DNA from: Lunularia cruciata
Taxonomy: Eukaryota > Streptophyta > Marchantiopsida > Lunulariales > Lunulariaceae
DNA length: 64,000 nt
Direction of reading: 5' to 3'
NCBI GenBank assembly: GCA_948567375.1
Contig: OX419760.1
Coordinates: forward strand, 56,420,001 to 56,484,000
Shown: one piece after another, positions 46,301-59,310 of the stretch
How the letters are laid out: each line of letters starts with the position of its first letter
Position numbering within the stretch: the stretch's first letter is position 1
Notes under the pieces: model-generated
The model's database searches: none
Seen by the model: only the letters and a program-made list of their open reading frames with translations
What the model was told of the DNA's origin: nothing
Made by a program: the position numbers and the translations under genes

Positions 46301-48705
46301 AAGATTTGAATTGCATTGAGCCCAATAAATGCACTTTTGAGTCATTCTTAAATCTTATATGACCAATTGAAGTTAGAATTCTTGAAATCAAGGTGTTGGA
46401 GTGGAGATTATGATCAAGTTTGGGGTTTTGGTCACATCTCAAGTTTTTGTTTAAATCAGCCTATGAAAATGTCCAATATTTTTTGTGGTTAGGTCTTGTA
46501 CCTTTGTGTGAGAATTTTATGTAAATTACTCAAATATAAAATTCATTAACTTGGATCAAGTAAACCTAGGTCTATAGAACTCAAAAGTTAGCTCATATTG
46601 GGAATTGATCCATATCTAGAGATTTGTTTTAAGTTTGAATGCAAAATTTCACAAATTTAACAAGTGCACAACCAACTATAGTGTAAATTTTGGTTAGCTC
46701 ATGGTTTTTAGGCAATGAGATCTGATGCAACAAACTATACTACTAAAAATTCTATCATAAGCACAAAGGAGTTATTCTATCTTTGACTACAATTGAAATG
46801 TCAATTTTCCAATTTGAAATCATAAATAAAATGATTTCAACTTGTTAGAGTGTTCCCTTTGTTTACATGAATCCCTAAGCCAAAACTTTGGCAAAAATTG
46901 AACATGAACCCAAACTAGAGCCTTGATTGGGTTTCAATATTAGTGTTTGAGCTACAAAACTAGGCTAATATGAGAATCCAATGTCATCATACTAATAGTA
47001 ACAATAAGAGCAAGTTTTTTCCTCAAGTATATGGGTTGGATATGATAAAATTAAAGAGCAGGTGTCCTAATGTGATAGTTTGTTTGTTGTTACATATTTC
47101 ACTTCTTGGGTTAGAACTACTCTTAAAAGAGTGTAGTCTCACCCATGGTGGCACACTAATAACAAAATAAAATAAAAAAATGACTCTCACAAAAAGTCTA
47201 ATTCCAAATGGTACTCCTAAAGGTGACGGTTCAATTTGCACTGAATGTCAAGTAGCCTCAAGGGTCTTTCCCTTGTAGCTACCTTTGCTTTACATACTAC
47301 AATCCTTGTGATAACACTCTACCTTTCCTTCAAGGTGTCACCCCAATGACATTACAAGTTGGTGACATACTAAATTGTTGTTATGCATGGTACTTCATGA
47401 TACTCTTGACCGACCCTCTATGACTTTTCAATATACCATCCTGAGCCTTCAAAACCCCATGGATCCAACATCCCAATCAAGCCCAAATGCACTCCCACAC
47501 TCTAGCACTTGCATTCCTACTTTGAGTTCCTCACCACTACTCAATCAAGCCATCATGAACATACACAACATTGACATTGATACTATAAGGATCATGGAGA
47601 TCTTCATGCATCTACTTCAATAACAAAACCCAATCCATGGACACATAGACTAAGCATACACAAATTGGACAAAAAGATTAAGGTCTAAATGTGAATTGCA
47701 TTGGGGCTAAACCCCTTACACTTTGTGCTAAAACAATGATAGGGCAAATCTAACAGACGATGACTTATACCATTGAAATCACTTAATTAACTCACATATG
47801 CCATCTAAATCCCTTAATTAACTCTACTCTTATCAATGTTAACAGTAACATAACATAACTACCTTATCTTCCTAATTAAATGATATGATGGCATGGCCTG
47901 CATGACGGCACTCCTAATACACACTCTACCTATTGTTTACTCCAACTCAACATCAAGAAAATGGTCTTGATGACTTATCACTATCAAAATTTTCCTATTG
48001 TACACAAGCATCACTACACATGTAAGTCTATACAATCAATCAAGTACATGGTGTCCTACCCGGATGATAGTGTATTGTTAGAATGATGCTTAACTCCAAT
48101 TATAGTGTACTACCACAATGATGCTTAATTCAGTTGGTCTCTCACCATGATGATACTTGATTCAAGTGATTCATATATACATTTACACAACCTAACATAC
48201 CTAATCACCATTGGGTTGAACTACCTTCACCTCTGCATATCCAAATCAGCTTATCTATCTGGTTATTATGCTATGCAAATTCCTTTTGTATGCTAGTCAA
48301 AACATTTTGAAACTTAGATTTGTATGCTTCTTCAATTAGTCCACCAACTTGGTCAATTACTTGCAAGAATAAACCTTTGCTTCTAATGCATAATTTGATG
48401 ACTTATATCCCTTAGCTTTGTTTGGTGAGCTAAGGTCAAGACCAACCATGTCTCTACTTGTCCTTTCATATGATTTTCAATACTCTTCTTTACTATGAGG
48501 ACTCTCATCTGCTTCTCATCCGCTTCTCATCCAAGGTATCCTTAATGGATTGCATCTCCATTTCTCCACTTGCCATACTTGTATACAAAGGATTTGCTCC
48601 TTCTCCTCCTACTCATTAGCCATTGCATTTAACTCTTCAATGTACACCTTGGCCTACTTTTTGAAAGTATTGTGACTAAGTTTGTTTTTGGCTAATTGAT
48701 TATGT
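43316..48705. other. 5.4 kb of AT-rich decayed sequence, no supported gene
   Basis: Short frames on both strands (for example - 43717-43929, - 44413-44667, + 45630-45884, - 46221-46442) show no known motif. A 15-base duplication (taaaacctaagctta) is at 43556-43585. Around 47700 is ggggctaaacccc, which resembles but does not belong to the LINE hairpin, as none of its neighbours match. Confidence 0.35.
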
Positions 48706-49345
48706 TTCATAACACTTGTTGATGCATGTATGCTCTATATGGATATTAAGTTTGGTAGTAGTGGAGAAATACTATCTATATGGAGTTTAGCTAAGCTTCT
48801 ACATTAGTCATGATTAGCTTAAGTTATTCCTAACTAAGATAAAGGTTACCCTATTCTAGAGGAGGGGAAAAGAGTGAGCACCATTATTTTGTCTTCTAGT
48901 TTACTAACTTGGTATAGTTTTTAAGTATTTGACTTTGAGGAAAGAGTTGAGAGCTCTTGGGCCCACAAGCCTGGTTGGTGTGGAAGTTTTCTATAGTCCA
49001 AGGATAGCTCATGTGAAGGAATCTTTGATTTAATTGGTAGGGGAGGTTAAGACCACTTACTCATAGGATTATTCCTATGTGCTTGGATATTCCTTTAGAC
49101 TTTTGAATTTATTTTACTTTTAGCCTAATAACTTGAGTTACTCCATTAAAAGTAAATTTGGTGTGTAAATTTTTCACAAGTATATAAGCTAGGGGTGAGG
49201 AGTTACTCAGCATCCTCTCTCTCTCTCTCTCTCCCATCTATCTCAACTCATTGCAACTATCTCTCTCTCATTGAGTTCTCTAGTGAGAAATGTCTTGAGT
49301 CTTGGAGGTGCCTTGGAGTTCTAGCCTTGGAGGAGTGTGATGGAG
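48706..49345 (+). repeat. Family A LTR, nearly complete, + orientation
   Basis: The start (tcataacactt) corresponds to TGTAACACCC at 1292, and the end (ccttggaggagtgtgatgg) to the TGTTACA end at 30956. It includes the promoter part missing from the 827-1292 copy. No family A pol lies beside it in the right orientation, so it may be a solo LTR. A 71-codon frame at 49195-49410 covers its end and is chance. Confidence 0.75.
49181..49188 (+). promoter_or_regulatory. TATA box of the family A LTR
   Basis: TATATAAG, followed about 30 bases later by a (CT)n run (49216-49236), where U3 meets R in LTR promoters. Confidence 0.5.
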
Positions 49346-49429
49346 TTGGGGCTCCTTGCCTCCTTAGTCCATGGTGTGCTACCTTAATAGCCATCAGAGT
49401 TTCATCTTGAGTGAGAGACAAGCAGACTC

Positions 49430-51060
49430 ACAGTGCATCTCCCAAGGCTTTCTTTAGGAAAGCCACTTCCTCATCAAGAGCTTATATCTAATCATCTTGC
49501 TCCTTCTTGTAATCTATAAATGCTTGATTTCACCTTGGGCTACTGTTAACTTGTTCAACACCTCCCTCTCCTCCCAATAGGCACTATGGATAATGTATTG
49601 GAGATACACTACCAACCTTGGGTAATTGTTGACATAAGTTGTATGTCTTGGTGGAAAAGGAGTAAATCCTCCATTAGTTTCAAAGTTGGTGCCAACATAT
49701 GGAAACCACATAGAAAACCTTGTAGGACCAATGTTTGAGTTTTTTCTTGTGGTAGCCCTGTAGGGTTTCCCTTAGCCTTAGTGACATTTCTATCTCTTTC
49801 TCTTTGTTGGGTAGAATTGTCTACCTTGAGAACCATCAAGGTACTCCTTACTTTTAGCACCTCTTTGGAGCACAACCCCACTTCTCCTCCTTGATCCACT
49901 CTCTCATCTAATTTTGCTTGGGGGAGCTAAGTAGCTATTTTACAGTCAAGTATAATTCTTACTTCTTGTCTTTGCCCTTCTCTACACTTGTAGGTTCTCT
50001 CTTCTCCTCTGACCTTCATCCTCTTAAGCTCATTAGCATAGGTCTTGGTTCTTTGGGTAATTCTCCTTATGGTTGGTCTCTTATCTATTAACAAAATATA
50101 CTCATGTTGTTCAAGATATCCCTTACATCTATCTCAAGGTTCTTGATTGTGCACCTAAGTAATATCACAATCGTAACTCTTTCTTCCTCATCTTCTTGAG
50201 ATTTCTCCTGCTTTGGATGAGAGTCTTCTTGATAACTTGCTTCCATTCTTGTTGGGAGGTGGATTGTAACTCTCTTTGTTGGTCTACCATTCCATCCTCC
50301 CAATATGAGGATAGCTCTATCTTAGAGAAGGATATTGCCAACATCAAGGATGGCCATTTCGAAATTGGTGATTATCCATTGCTCCTCTACTCCGCTTATT
50401 CTTGTACCTACACAAGCCTTGCATCAAGAGTAACCTTTGATCCTTGATTATCTTCATGGTACTCTCCAACCTCAAGTCCTCAATATTGGAATCAATATCC
50501 TCCAAAGAGTACATGATAACTTGTGCCTCCTTGCAATTGACCTAGTCATTGCCACATTATTCTTCCTCTTTCTAGAGCTTGCTCTAGTGGTCTTTGGGAT
50601 CTTGACCCATTGTTCCATCTTTTTGGGACTTCTACAACACTTCTTTGTACTTTGTAACTTGGCTACATACATGGGCTAGGACTGGTAGTGTCTTGATGGG
50701 TAGTGATGCACAAGAAATAACTTCTTCTCCTCCTTCTTCAATAGTTTCATCTTATATCAAAAATGAGGAGCAAAAGGTGTTTCTCCACTCTTCTATAATT
50801 GCTCTATCAATTCCTTGGTTTGGTGGTAAAACATCTTTGCCTAGTCCATGGGGTTGTCTTTGTGCAATAGTTGGAAGAATGTGGCCTGACCATTGGTGAC
50901 ATACATCATCTTGGTTGACTTGAATAACTTTATTTTCAATGTCACTATGACATGCCTTATGGGATTGTTGTATCCATGCACCTTTTAGCAATTCTCTATT
51001 TTCTTGTGTTTCAATGAGACTTTGAACTTCTTGGTCATATTCTCTATTTCTTGTGACCAC
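49430..51060 (-). pseudogene. Decayed gag-like reading frame
   Basis: On the - strand protein-like segments can be followed from about 51060 to 49440 through many stops. They include a Gln/Glu-rich helical start (EVQSLIETQENRELL), a Lys/Arg-rich middle (SSRKRKNN) and, near the end, a Gly/Pro/aromatic part (MWFPYVGTNFETNGGFTPFP) followed by a helix (LDEEVAFLKKALGDAL). This make-up is like the nucleocapsid and linker part of plant gypsy gag proteins, but no CCHC knuckle is visible. The assignment is tentative. Confidence 0.35.
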
Positions 51061-52521
51061 TCTTGGTCAAGGTACATTGCACTTGGAGTCAAAATTAAAT
51101 TCCCAAGGACCCTCTGCCAATGTGCCTTTGTCTAGAAAACATGTTACTTCTTACATTGGTGAAGTTGTGACTCTTCTACTCCCAAAACTCTAATATCTTT
51201 GGAAGATAAGAGAAACCCAAATCCATAATAGGAATTGCACTTGCTTGGTGTTGAGGTACTTAGCGTAACAATAATGTGTCCACTTCTCCACTCCAAGGGA
51301 CCATAATGTACCCTAGCCGATATCTTTTTTTTTTTGGAGACATGGTATTTCCCAATGGTGTGTTGTGATCACTAGATCATGTTGATCTTCCCAATTTGTT
51401 CTCTACTCCAGTGTTTTCAACCACTCCTTCATGCAATCTCTCTTCTTTCTTTGCACTATGCACTTTTATTACTAGATGCTCCTATTTTAACTTGTAATTC
51501 ATGTGTAGTGCTTTTGCAGATTGAAAAAAAAGGTGAAATTTCAATTGACTAAACCTTACCTCCTCATGAGGCTCAATATTTAAACCCTATCACAAACTAT
51601 TTTGAAATTTTGGAAAGCATTAGTGTTGAGCTTTCATTGTTCCCACAAGGGCCAATGGCTATCAAATCAGTTCTTTATCCTAAGTGACAATACCTTGCTT
51701 GTGTGACTGCCAATATGGATGATTTACTTTCAGACCAATAGTCCATGTGGCTCCATGAACACGTGTTTGACGGGGTACCAAGCCAAAGATGGGCAAAGCT
51801 AATGGTATTGAGGTAGTCCTACTCTACTAGTCCATATCTCTGGTTTTCCTTGTAATAGAAGTAAAAACCACTAATCTTATGCATTGGCTCTAATCTACAC
51901 TATGTGCTTATAAACCTATTAATTAAAAAATAAGAAAAAATAAATATGCACAAGATAAGGCTAAAGGTGCTATCACAACTAAGTTTGGGACAATGTCAAA
52001 GGAGCTATAGTAGTCAAATTGGTTCTTTCTTGTATAATTGTAAGTTTATCTCATAGGCTTTCTATTGAAACCTAAAATATTCAAATCAAAGCTATAGAGA
52101 AGATGTTTTCTAGTTTGATTCTTGTAGATATTTTTCCATAAAAATGATGTACAAATTCCCTATTTGGAGTACGTATTGAGAGTAGCTCTTGGACAAAGCA
52201 AGGATGCTCTAAAGCATATTCTTACAAACGCATGGAAAAGTATTGGTAAGTTGCTTGTATCTTGATCCTCTCCATGCTTTTCATGCCTAATTGTATGCAC
52301 AATTGGTTCAAATTGGTATGAAACCATTTCATTTAGGTTCCTTCCCTTTAAGTGTGATGAAAATTTAGATTGCTCTTTTCTCCAAATCCAATCAAAGGAA
52401 CATTGGAAATAGGGGTAAAGGTTTTGGAGGTTGAGAAGAAAAGTGTGCTCAAATTATTAATGATAGGTCTACATACAACCTCATATTCCACAAATGTTAC
52501 AAATGTAAACTCCACAAGTGA
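51061..52521. other. AT-rich stretch, nothing recognised
   Basis: No frame of note; a T-run at 51327-51336. The LTR starting at 52522 bounds it on the right. Confidence 0.3.
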
Positions 52522-53075
52522 TGTAATACCATTAGCTAATCAAATTAGCCATAGGTGAAAATTGGCTTGGTAATATGATTAGAAATGTTATACATGATAG
52601 TTTAATTAGATCAGATAGAAGAGTCACCAAAAGGTTACTTCCAGAAATTAAGCAAAGGCCAAAAACACACCGAATATGTTAGAGCCAATTTTGGAGGCCT
52701 AAATGAAAGAATAAGGCTTCATAAACTGTAATTTTATTCCACCTCAAGTGAAAAAATATTGCTTTCTCCTCCCAAGTTTTCTTGTCTAGATCTTTCCAAT
52801 GGTACCTCTTCTATGTTTTTTTGAGCTTCCTACAAAAAGACTCCCTTTTTTCAAACTTTTTGACCAACCAAATAGGGCAAGGGTTGACATGTAAGCAATC
52901 CATGCATCTAATCTAAGGGTGTAGCTCACTAACATGTTACCAATCTATATACCTAAGCTAAGGATGTAGCTCTCTTGAAGGGGTTTGCTATATAATAGAT
53001 ATATAGTGCTCCTTTAGGGCATTGGAGTTTTTTGAGAGTTCTAATCTTGTATGCTTTGATATTTGGGATATTACA
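52522..53075 (+). mobile_element. Solo LTR of family C
   Basis: It starts TGTAATACC and ends GATATTACA. The flanks (AGTGA, AATAG) do not match, so the target duplication has decayed or the insertion was rearranged. Internal words match the other copies (gagccaattttggaggcct, gaccaacc, ttgacatgtaagc, gctcctttagggcattgg). Confidence 0.82.
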
Positions 53076-53989
53076 AATAGGCACCCAATGTGTTCACAAA
53101 GAACAAGAAAAACCTACTACAACGTAAGTCAAAACACCAACATTGTTCTAAAGGAACTTCTTCTAGTAGTCTTTGCTTACTCCTTTGTGTTGCCTCAAAG
53201 AGTACCTCTACCTTTCTGCCAAGGGCTTTGGATTTGTTGCACAATGGGTGTGGTGCACACCATTTTGAAAAAGTTGCAAATTTGTTTCATTTTACTTCAT
53301 TTTTATGGAAGAACAACAAGTTAATTGCATGTTTAGAGGAAGAAACCTCTTTTATGAGTCTTCTTGGCAGTTCATCTATGTACCTATTTAAGTAAAAATA
53401 AGTCAAGAATCTTTGGAAACAAAGGAAGTTCTAAATCAGTGAACCCTATGACAATTTGAATGGTTCCATCAAAAGGATAACAATTTATTCCCAGGAATTG
53501 ATGTCACATTTTGGAGGATTTTTATGTGTGTAGAGTGATGGCTCACTCATTGAGAATCATTACATGAGAATCCTTGACTATATAATCAACCACCAAACAA
53601 GTCATTGTCACTATTGCCAATATCTTTTGCAGTTAATTTTTCAAAAAGCATTTAAGCAGCCTTTATCTTTGTCGCCAAAGTACATTTGACAGCTAAATGG
53701 CCAAAGCAAAAACACCATGAGGAAGATTCCTAAGGTAACCCTTTGATCCCAAGCAAGTGAAAGATATGCAATGAGAGCTCTTTGGATAGAAGGGAAGCAA
53801 AGATAACAAGAACATGAAGCATAGCTGTAGAATAAAAAAAGAGGAGAAGATACGTATTCAAGATATTGGCAAATGAGAGAGTTAACATTGTCACTCTAGA
53901 GTTGGTTGAATATAAGAAGGAAGAATAATCCAAATATGGGTCATGCAGAAAGAAGTACATGAGTAGAAAGATAATGAATTTGTTGTAAG
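53076..53989. other. AT-rich stretch, nothing recognised
   Basis: Frames at + 53022-53324 and - 53730-54071 have no motif. No repeat is shared. Confidence 0.3.
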
Positions 53990-54300
53990 AACCAAGATGG
54001 TGGATGACATTACCAATGAAATTAGTGAAGCTTATAATCATTTGAAGGAAAGAATGGTTAGGATTACTCAAGAGTTAGAGAAGATTAGGGACCAATGCTA
54101 GAGCTCTATAAAGAAGCTACAATTGGTAAACTTACAAAGGCAAAGATTCATGAGCTCAAGTTATAGGCTCAATTTCTCAATGAGCATGTAAATAGAGATC
54201 CAAAGTTAAAGAGAATATCACTAAAGCTAAAGGAGCACACTAATAGAAAGCTTCAAGAAACTGGTGACAATAGTTCTAGAAATTATAAACTACAGGGAGA
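53990..54300 (+). pseudogene. Broken coiled-coil reading frame
   Basis: On the + strand the frame reads DDITNEISEAYNHLKERMVR then ITQELEKIRDQC. After a stop and frame change come KLTKAKIHEL, FLNEHVNRDPKLKRIS and KLKEHTNRKLQETGDNSSRN. The heptad-like spacing and charge point to a coiled coil. The source could be a retroelement gag or a host gene fragment; nothing decides between them. Confidence 0.3.
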
Positions 54301-57300
54301 GAACTAAATGTCTCCTCAAAAAAGCTATACAAAAATGTGGTTCATCATAGGAGAATAGTACAAAGAATCCTGCACTAAATGAAGATTCTTTGTAGTTTAC
54401 ATATCTTCTTACTTGTGTAATCTTTGGAGGAGGATTCCAAAGAGAAAAAAATGAGTTTCTCTGGAGAGAACCAAAATACTTTCACAAGACATATGTTTGT
54501 AATTGATAGTGTACAGATCAGTAGATTAGGATAAGATACTAATTTTATAGTCCAAATGTAATGAGTGGAATTTGTTTAGATCTTTGCATTACCACAACCT
54601 TCAGATTTCTCAAGTTAGGAGTACGAGAAAATATTTAAGATTTTCTTTCAGTATAAATATTCATTTAATCCATGTAAGAGAATAAAGTGAAAGAGCAAAA
54701 AGCTATTTGTCGCTTTTGCTAAATATTGAGTATTGGTAGTGAGTCTTTGGTGAGCATTGGTGAGGAACTTTATAATATGAACACAAGTAGCTAAGTACGT
54801 GTGATCACTAGTATTTGAGACTAGGGTCTGGGATCCTTGGTATTTATGAAGGACTAGAGCAATGCCTTGATAGGTCTTAAGTGAGCTGTGGCATTGAAAG
54901 TACCACAAAATTGAAAAGCAACGACTTATCAACAATGCAAAGAATGTTCAAAGTTGTGCCTTTGGGAAGGGTAGAACACATTCTTTGGAGTTTGTATTTT
55001 TTGTGGTTGAAATAGCTTCTTTTGAGTGACTGGATAATCATTGTTGAGGCCCATAAGGTTAAGTAAGAAACAATAGCAATAGTTCTCTTAAATTATCTCT
55101 ATTTCCAACCCATATCTCCATGGGAATGACCTTTTTTTAATGTTATTTTGTAAGTATACATCATTAGGTTGTCACATTGACCCTGACATGAACTCTCAAT
55201 TCCATAACAAAAATATGAGTGGTAATGTTTGAGTACTCCCTCTTTGTAGCCATATCTCATAGATGAATAGTTGGGTTGTAAAGGTTCAAGCCTTCCTCTT
55301 TCTATCTCTACACTATCACACTAACCATTTTGCTAATCACTCAACCTTCCATTGCACACTCAATGACTCCTCTCACACTCAATATATATCATTTATAACA
55401 AATATGTTTGGCTTTGGGATTAAATCAAATAATCAAAGATACATCATAAAGGGAATGGCCAATTGATAACATGTGGTCTTTGCTTCAACAAGTCTGAAGA
55501 TTATGTCCAATTGATTTTTCACATATTTATCCTCCATTAGGTACAAACAATAACCTTTGGTAGATTTTCTCTTGGCTTTTTGTAAAATCCAAAATTAACT
55601 TTAGCTTTTGGCTTGTGTCAACATATGTTTAGTTCCATTAACATGTCTTTTGCAATTTTATGCATTTGATCTTTACTTCGAGTCAATGTGAATACAAAGC
55701 ATGTTTCCATATATCCAAACTTCTTCTCCATAAAGGAACACAAAAAGAATGATATGTCCTCAAGTACATACTAAAATCCTATACTAAAAATAAAAGATAA
55801 AAGCAAAAGAAATAAAATTTTAAATTTTATAAATTTCTTGGTACCGCTTCTAATATTTCCTAATAACTTATGTAATTTGGTAAACTACTCTAGTATAGGT
55901 CTCGTAGAAAATATATTAAAGCTTCCATCTATTCATATAAAAAATCTTCAATCTCAATTGTTATCAATAAAATGTTATTATAAATATTCATTATTAAACC
56001 ATATTGACTTGTATTTTTTCAAGAGAATAAATATATGTACAATAAGAATAATATTATGAGGATTCCAAAAGAAAATTTAGGGTTCATAAAAGAAAATTAT
56101 AAGTCAATTTTATGACCACAAAGTTATATCTTGGATATTAAAGAAACAGCTAAGCAAAAACATGATTATTGGGATGGTTTATGAATAGAAGTTTGGTTTT
56201 TTTTTTGTCAGGATAGATTTTCATAGTCAAAAATATAATATATATATATAATAATATGTATAATATATTAAACTTGTATTTTGGATATTTAAAAGCTACA
56301 TAAGAAAAAAATTAGAACTTGGATGGTCTATAGATAGTAATTTGGTTCCTTTTATCATGGATAATTTTTCATACTTATGAATACAATAGAATTTCTAAAA
56401 CTATCTTTGAAAACTATCCTCATTGAGTAATGCATGAGAGTAATACCATGGTCAATAAATACTAACTTCGGTGCTTTTCTCACACACCAAGAAACTTAAG
56501 CTTGATCTCGTCTGTCTTATTTAATGCGCTAAAATGGTTAAATGTTTGATATGGGAATAAATAAAGAACCTTCTAACTTAATATGCAGATTGAATTGAAG
56601 GATTTCTCATGGATTGACTTACTAGTACATGCAACCAAATCCACTTCAAGGAGTGCTCCTTCCTCCTAGAATATAGCCTTGATATCTTGATATCTTGTAG
56701 TTAATAAATGGTAAAATCCTTAGTAAAGCCTACAACTTTAAAAATAACTTGATCTTGTAATTTAAAACGGTTAAATTATACCATAAGAGTACTATTTTTT
56801 TCCTTTGAATTAGTTATATTTGAGATGCATCAATCTTCATATCTCTTTATCTATAACAACTATAAAATAAGCTTTAGGTACATTTCACTGCAAAGCTTGT
56901 AAACTACTCTGATTATTTTTCTCTTTGAGATTAAAATGATATTATGATCACTTAACTATCTTTATAAATTCAAAGATCCATTATTTCAGGCTGCCAAAAA
57001 TAATAAAAGTACAAAGATACTCCAAACATTATATCATCATAAAAGATATCTTGAAGATTTTTATACAATCTAAGTTTTTTGGACATGAGGTTTCAACAAT
57101 TACTCTCAAATTTGGAAAAAAGTATCATTTGAGCACTAAGGAGTCAAGGCAATTATATCCTAGTGAAAATATTTTCTCATATTTTCTCACTTAATAGAAA
57201 CTAGGAAACAAATATATAACTTGACATCATATCTTTATCATCTTTATTTTTTAAATTAGTTGAGGTTATCTTTATCATGCACATCGTAGCTCATATGATC

Positions 57301-58549
57301 ATGCTCATGCTCATATTATCGACTGTACATAAGATTTTATTCAATCCATATCAGCATAATAAAATATTGTAGGTACGTAAATGAGAGAGAGAAAGGTGAT
57401 CACATAGAACACATGAGGGATGGGAAGACCTCATCAAAGGAGAGACAAAAGAGGTAAAATGGAGCTAAGCCCAAACTGTATTGATATGAGATATCTTAAG
57501 TGCAGTCTACTGCACTTAAGATATCCGAGCTATGCAAGTTGTAAGGTCTAAAAATTACCAAAGCATCCTGTCTACAAACTATTGGTACATAAACTAGACT
57601 AGAATGAAGTTTTAATCCTATAGATCCAAGTTTATAGTGCATTCTCACTCAATTAGTTACTGGATCCATAAATCCCTTTACTAGCTTATTATCCATGATA
57701 AGTTTAAAGAGTTTTAACTAATAACATTTGAAATATATCACATCTCATAAGCATGCTCTAGCATATAAATAAATTTACAGAAATTTGGTTATGAAAAGGA
57801 TAAAAATTTATTATTTTTTAATTATAGAGGTAATATATAGAATTTTAATATATGCTAGATTTCCAAGATTAGAAAGTAAGAGTTGATTAATGTAGCCAAA
57901 AAGAATATCTCTTTTCAAAACCTAAGTATATAATTTTATTTAAAATAGTAAACAGTAATTCTTAGTTCTATAGGACTTCTTAAGGGGATTAAATAAAAAA
58001 TTATTCACAAATTATCTACTCTTTGGTTCAAGAATATATATGAAATTTTACGGTACTTAATGTTTTGTAGGTTGGATACAAGAATAGAAAAAATAAATTA
58101 AAATAATTTTCTTTTGAAAATTTTTCTTGTTTGAAATCCTAGAATGATTCATACATAAATCATTCTAATTATAATTCAATCTATTTCAACTTAAGAATTA
58201 AAACTCCAATTTTTATTACCACCTATATTTCAAGAAATTCTTGTTCATAAGACCTTGTTGGAAATGATAATGTTAGTGGTAGTAAACTCTAGTCTTTGGG
58301 AATGCTTGCTTCCATAAAGATCTCTTGAATATTTTAGATCAAGTTTTTGTTCCATGGAGATCTTGTTGGATGTGTTAAATACATAATACTTAAATTTGGT
58401 TTTGTGGAGATCATATTGGGAATTTTATACATGAAATAGGTGAAAAAACCTTTTGTTGGGGTGGAAATTAAGCATATGATTATGAATGTCATTGGTCCTT
58501 TGGGAGTTCTTAATTCATGGGTAGCTTTTTGCAGATTCTTTGTGCTAAT
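54301..58549. other. Long AT-rich stretch with a short LINE 3'-end copy
   Basis: Apart from the LINE fragment at 57410-57550 I see no gene or shared repeat. Around 56237-56270 is an imperfect AT microsatellite. Confidence 0.35.
57410..57550 (-). repeat. LINE 3'-end fragment (sense -) with a 36-base perfect foldback
   Basis: It reads gagggatgggaagacctcatc, ggtaaaatggagctaagccc and atatccgagctatgcaag, the LINE 3' untranslated region on the - strand. In it, 57490-57505 and 57510-57525 are perfect inverted copies (16 bp) around the loop TCTA. The foldback duplicates the word gatatcttaagtgcag of the untranslated region in inverted form. Confidence 0.82.
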
Positions 58550-59085
58550 GCTTTTCTGCAAGGTGATTTTTACCTTTAATGATTTGTTGAGTGATCAACA
58601 TAAATTACAATAGATTTATTTCTGTTATGATAATTTTGTATTATTCAGTGATGGGACGACTTTACCTAAAGAATTTTGTGTTTGATAAAGATCTTTTAGA
58701 ATCAGGATTTCCTATTCCAAATAAAAAGAACTACCCTAATAACAAGACATGTCCATCTTTAGTATGCATTTGCATGAATTATAGTCTATCTCTTTATTCA
58801 TGCTTTTCTGCAAGGTGCTTTTTACCTTTAATGATTTGTTGAGTGATCAACATAAATTATAATAGAGTTATATCTGTTATGATATTTTGTATTATTCAGT
58901 GAAGTGACGGGAAAACTTTACCTAAAGAATTTCGTGTTTAATAAAGATCTTTTTAGGATCAGGTTTTCCTATTCCAAATAAAAGGAACTACCCTAATAAC
59001 AAGACATGTTCCATCTTTAGTATGCATTTGCATGAATTATGGTTTCATTTGCATGAATTATAGTCTACCTCTTTATTCATGCTCA
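58550..59085. repeat. 252-bp tandem duplication
   Basis: The unit starting gcttttctgcaaggtg at 58550 is repeated from 58802, with about 8 percent difference and a small extra duplication (catttgcatgaattat) in the second unit near 59045. It contains no frame of note (the + frame 58591-58842 has no motif). Confidence 0.88.
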
Positions 59086-59117
59086 TGACAAAGAAGAAAT
59101 TTCCTACGCGGAGCGTC

Positions 59118-59310
59118 TTGGTTGACATCCACATTTGCTAAGTTGATTCTGATTGGTTCACACGCTATTACCACCGCTTTGAGTCGGGCGTGACTCACAG
59201 TTTACCATGCAAGTACGTGAAAGGCAACTAAATTATCTGCAGCGTACGGTGATCAACCAATCAGAATCTACCAGGAGTTGTCAACGTAGCAAATGAGAGA
59301 GTGTCACGTC
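59118..59310. repeat. G+C-rich inverted-repeat island
   Basis: GATTCTGATTGGTT at 59145-59158 is inverted exactly at 59255-59268. Looser inverted matches continue outwards (ttgacatcc...atttgct with agcaaat...gttgtcaa). The inside has CG-rich words (gagtcgggcgtgac, gcgtacgg), unlike the AT-rich surroundings. The outer arms could be the TIRs of a small MITE, or the piece may be a displaced promoter with CCAAT words; no target duplication is clear. Confidence 0.55.

Noticed and set aside
47695-47720. ggggctaaacccc as another LINE 3' end
   Set aside because: None of the neighbouring conserved words of the LINE end is present.
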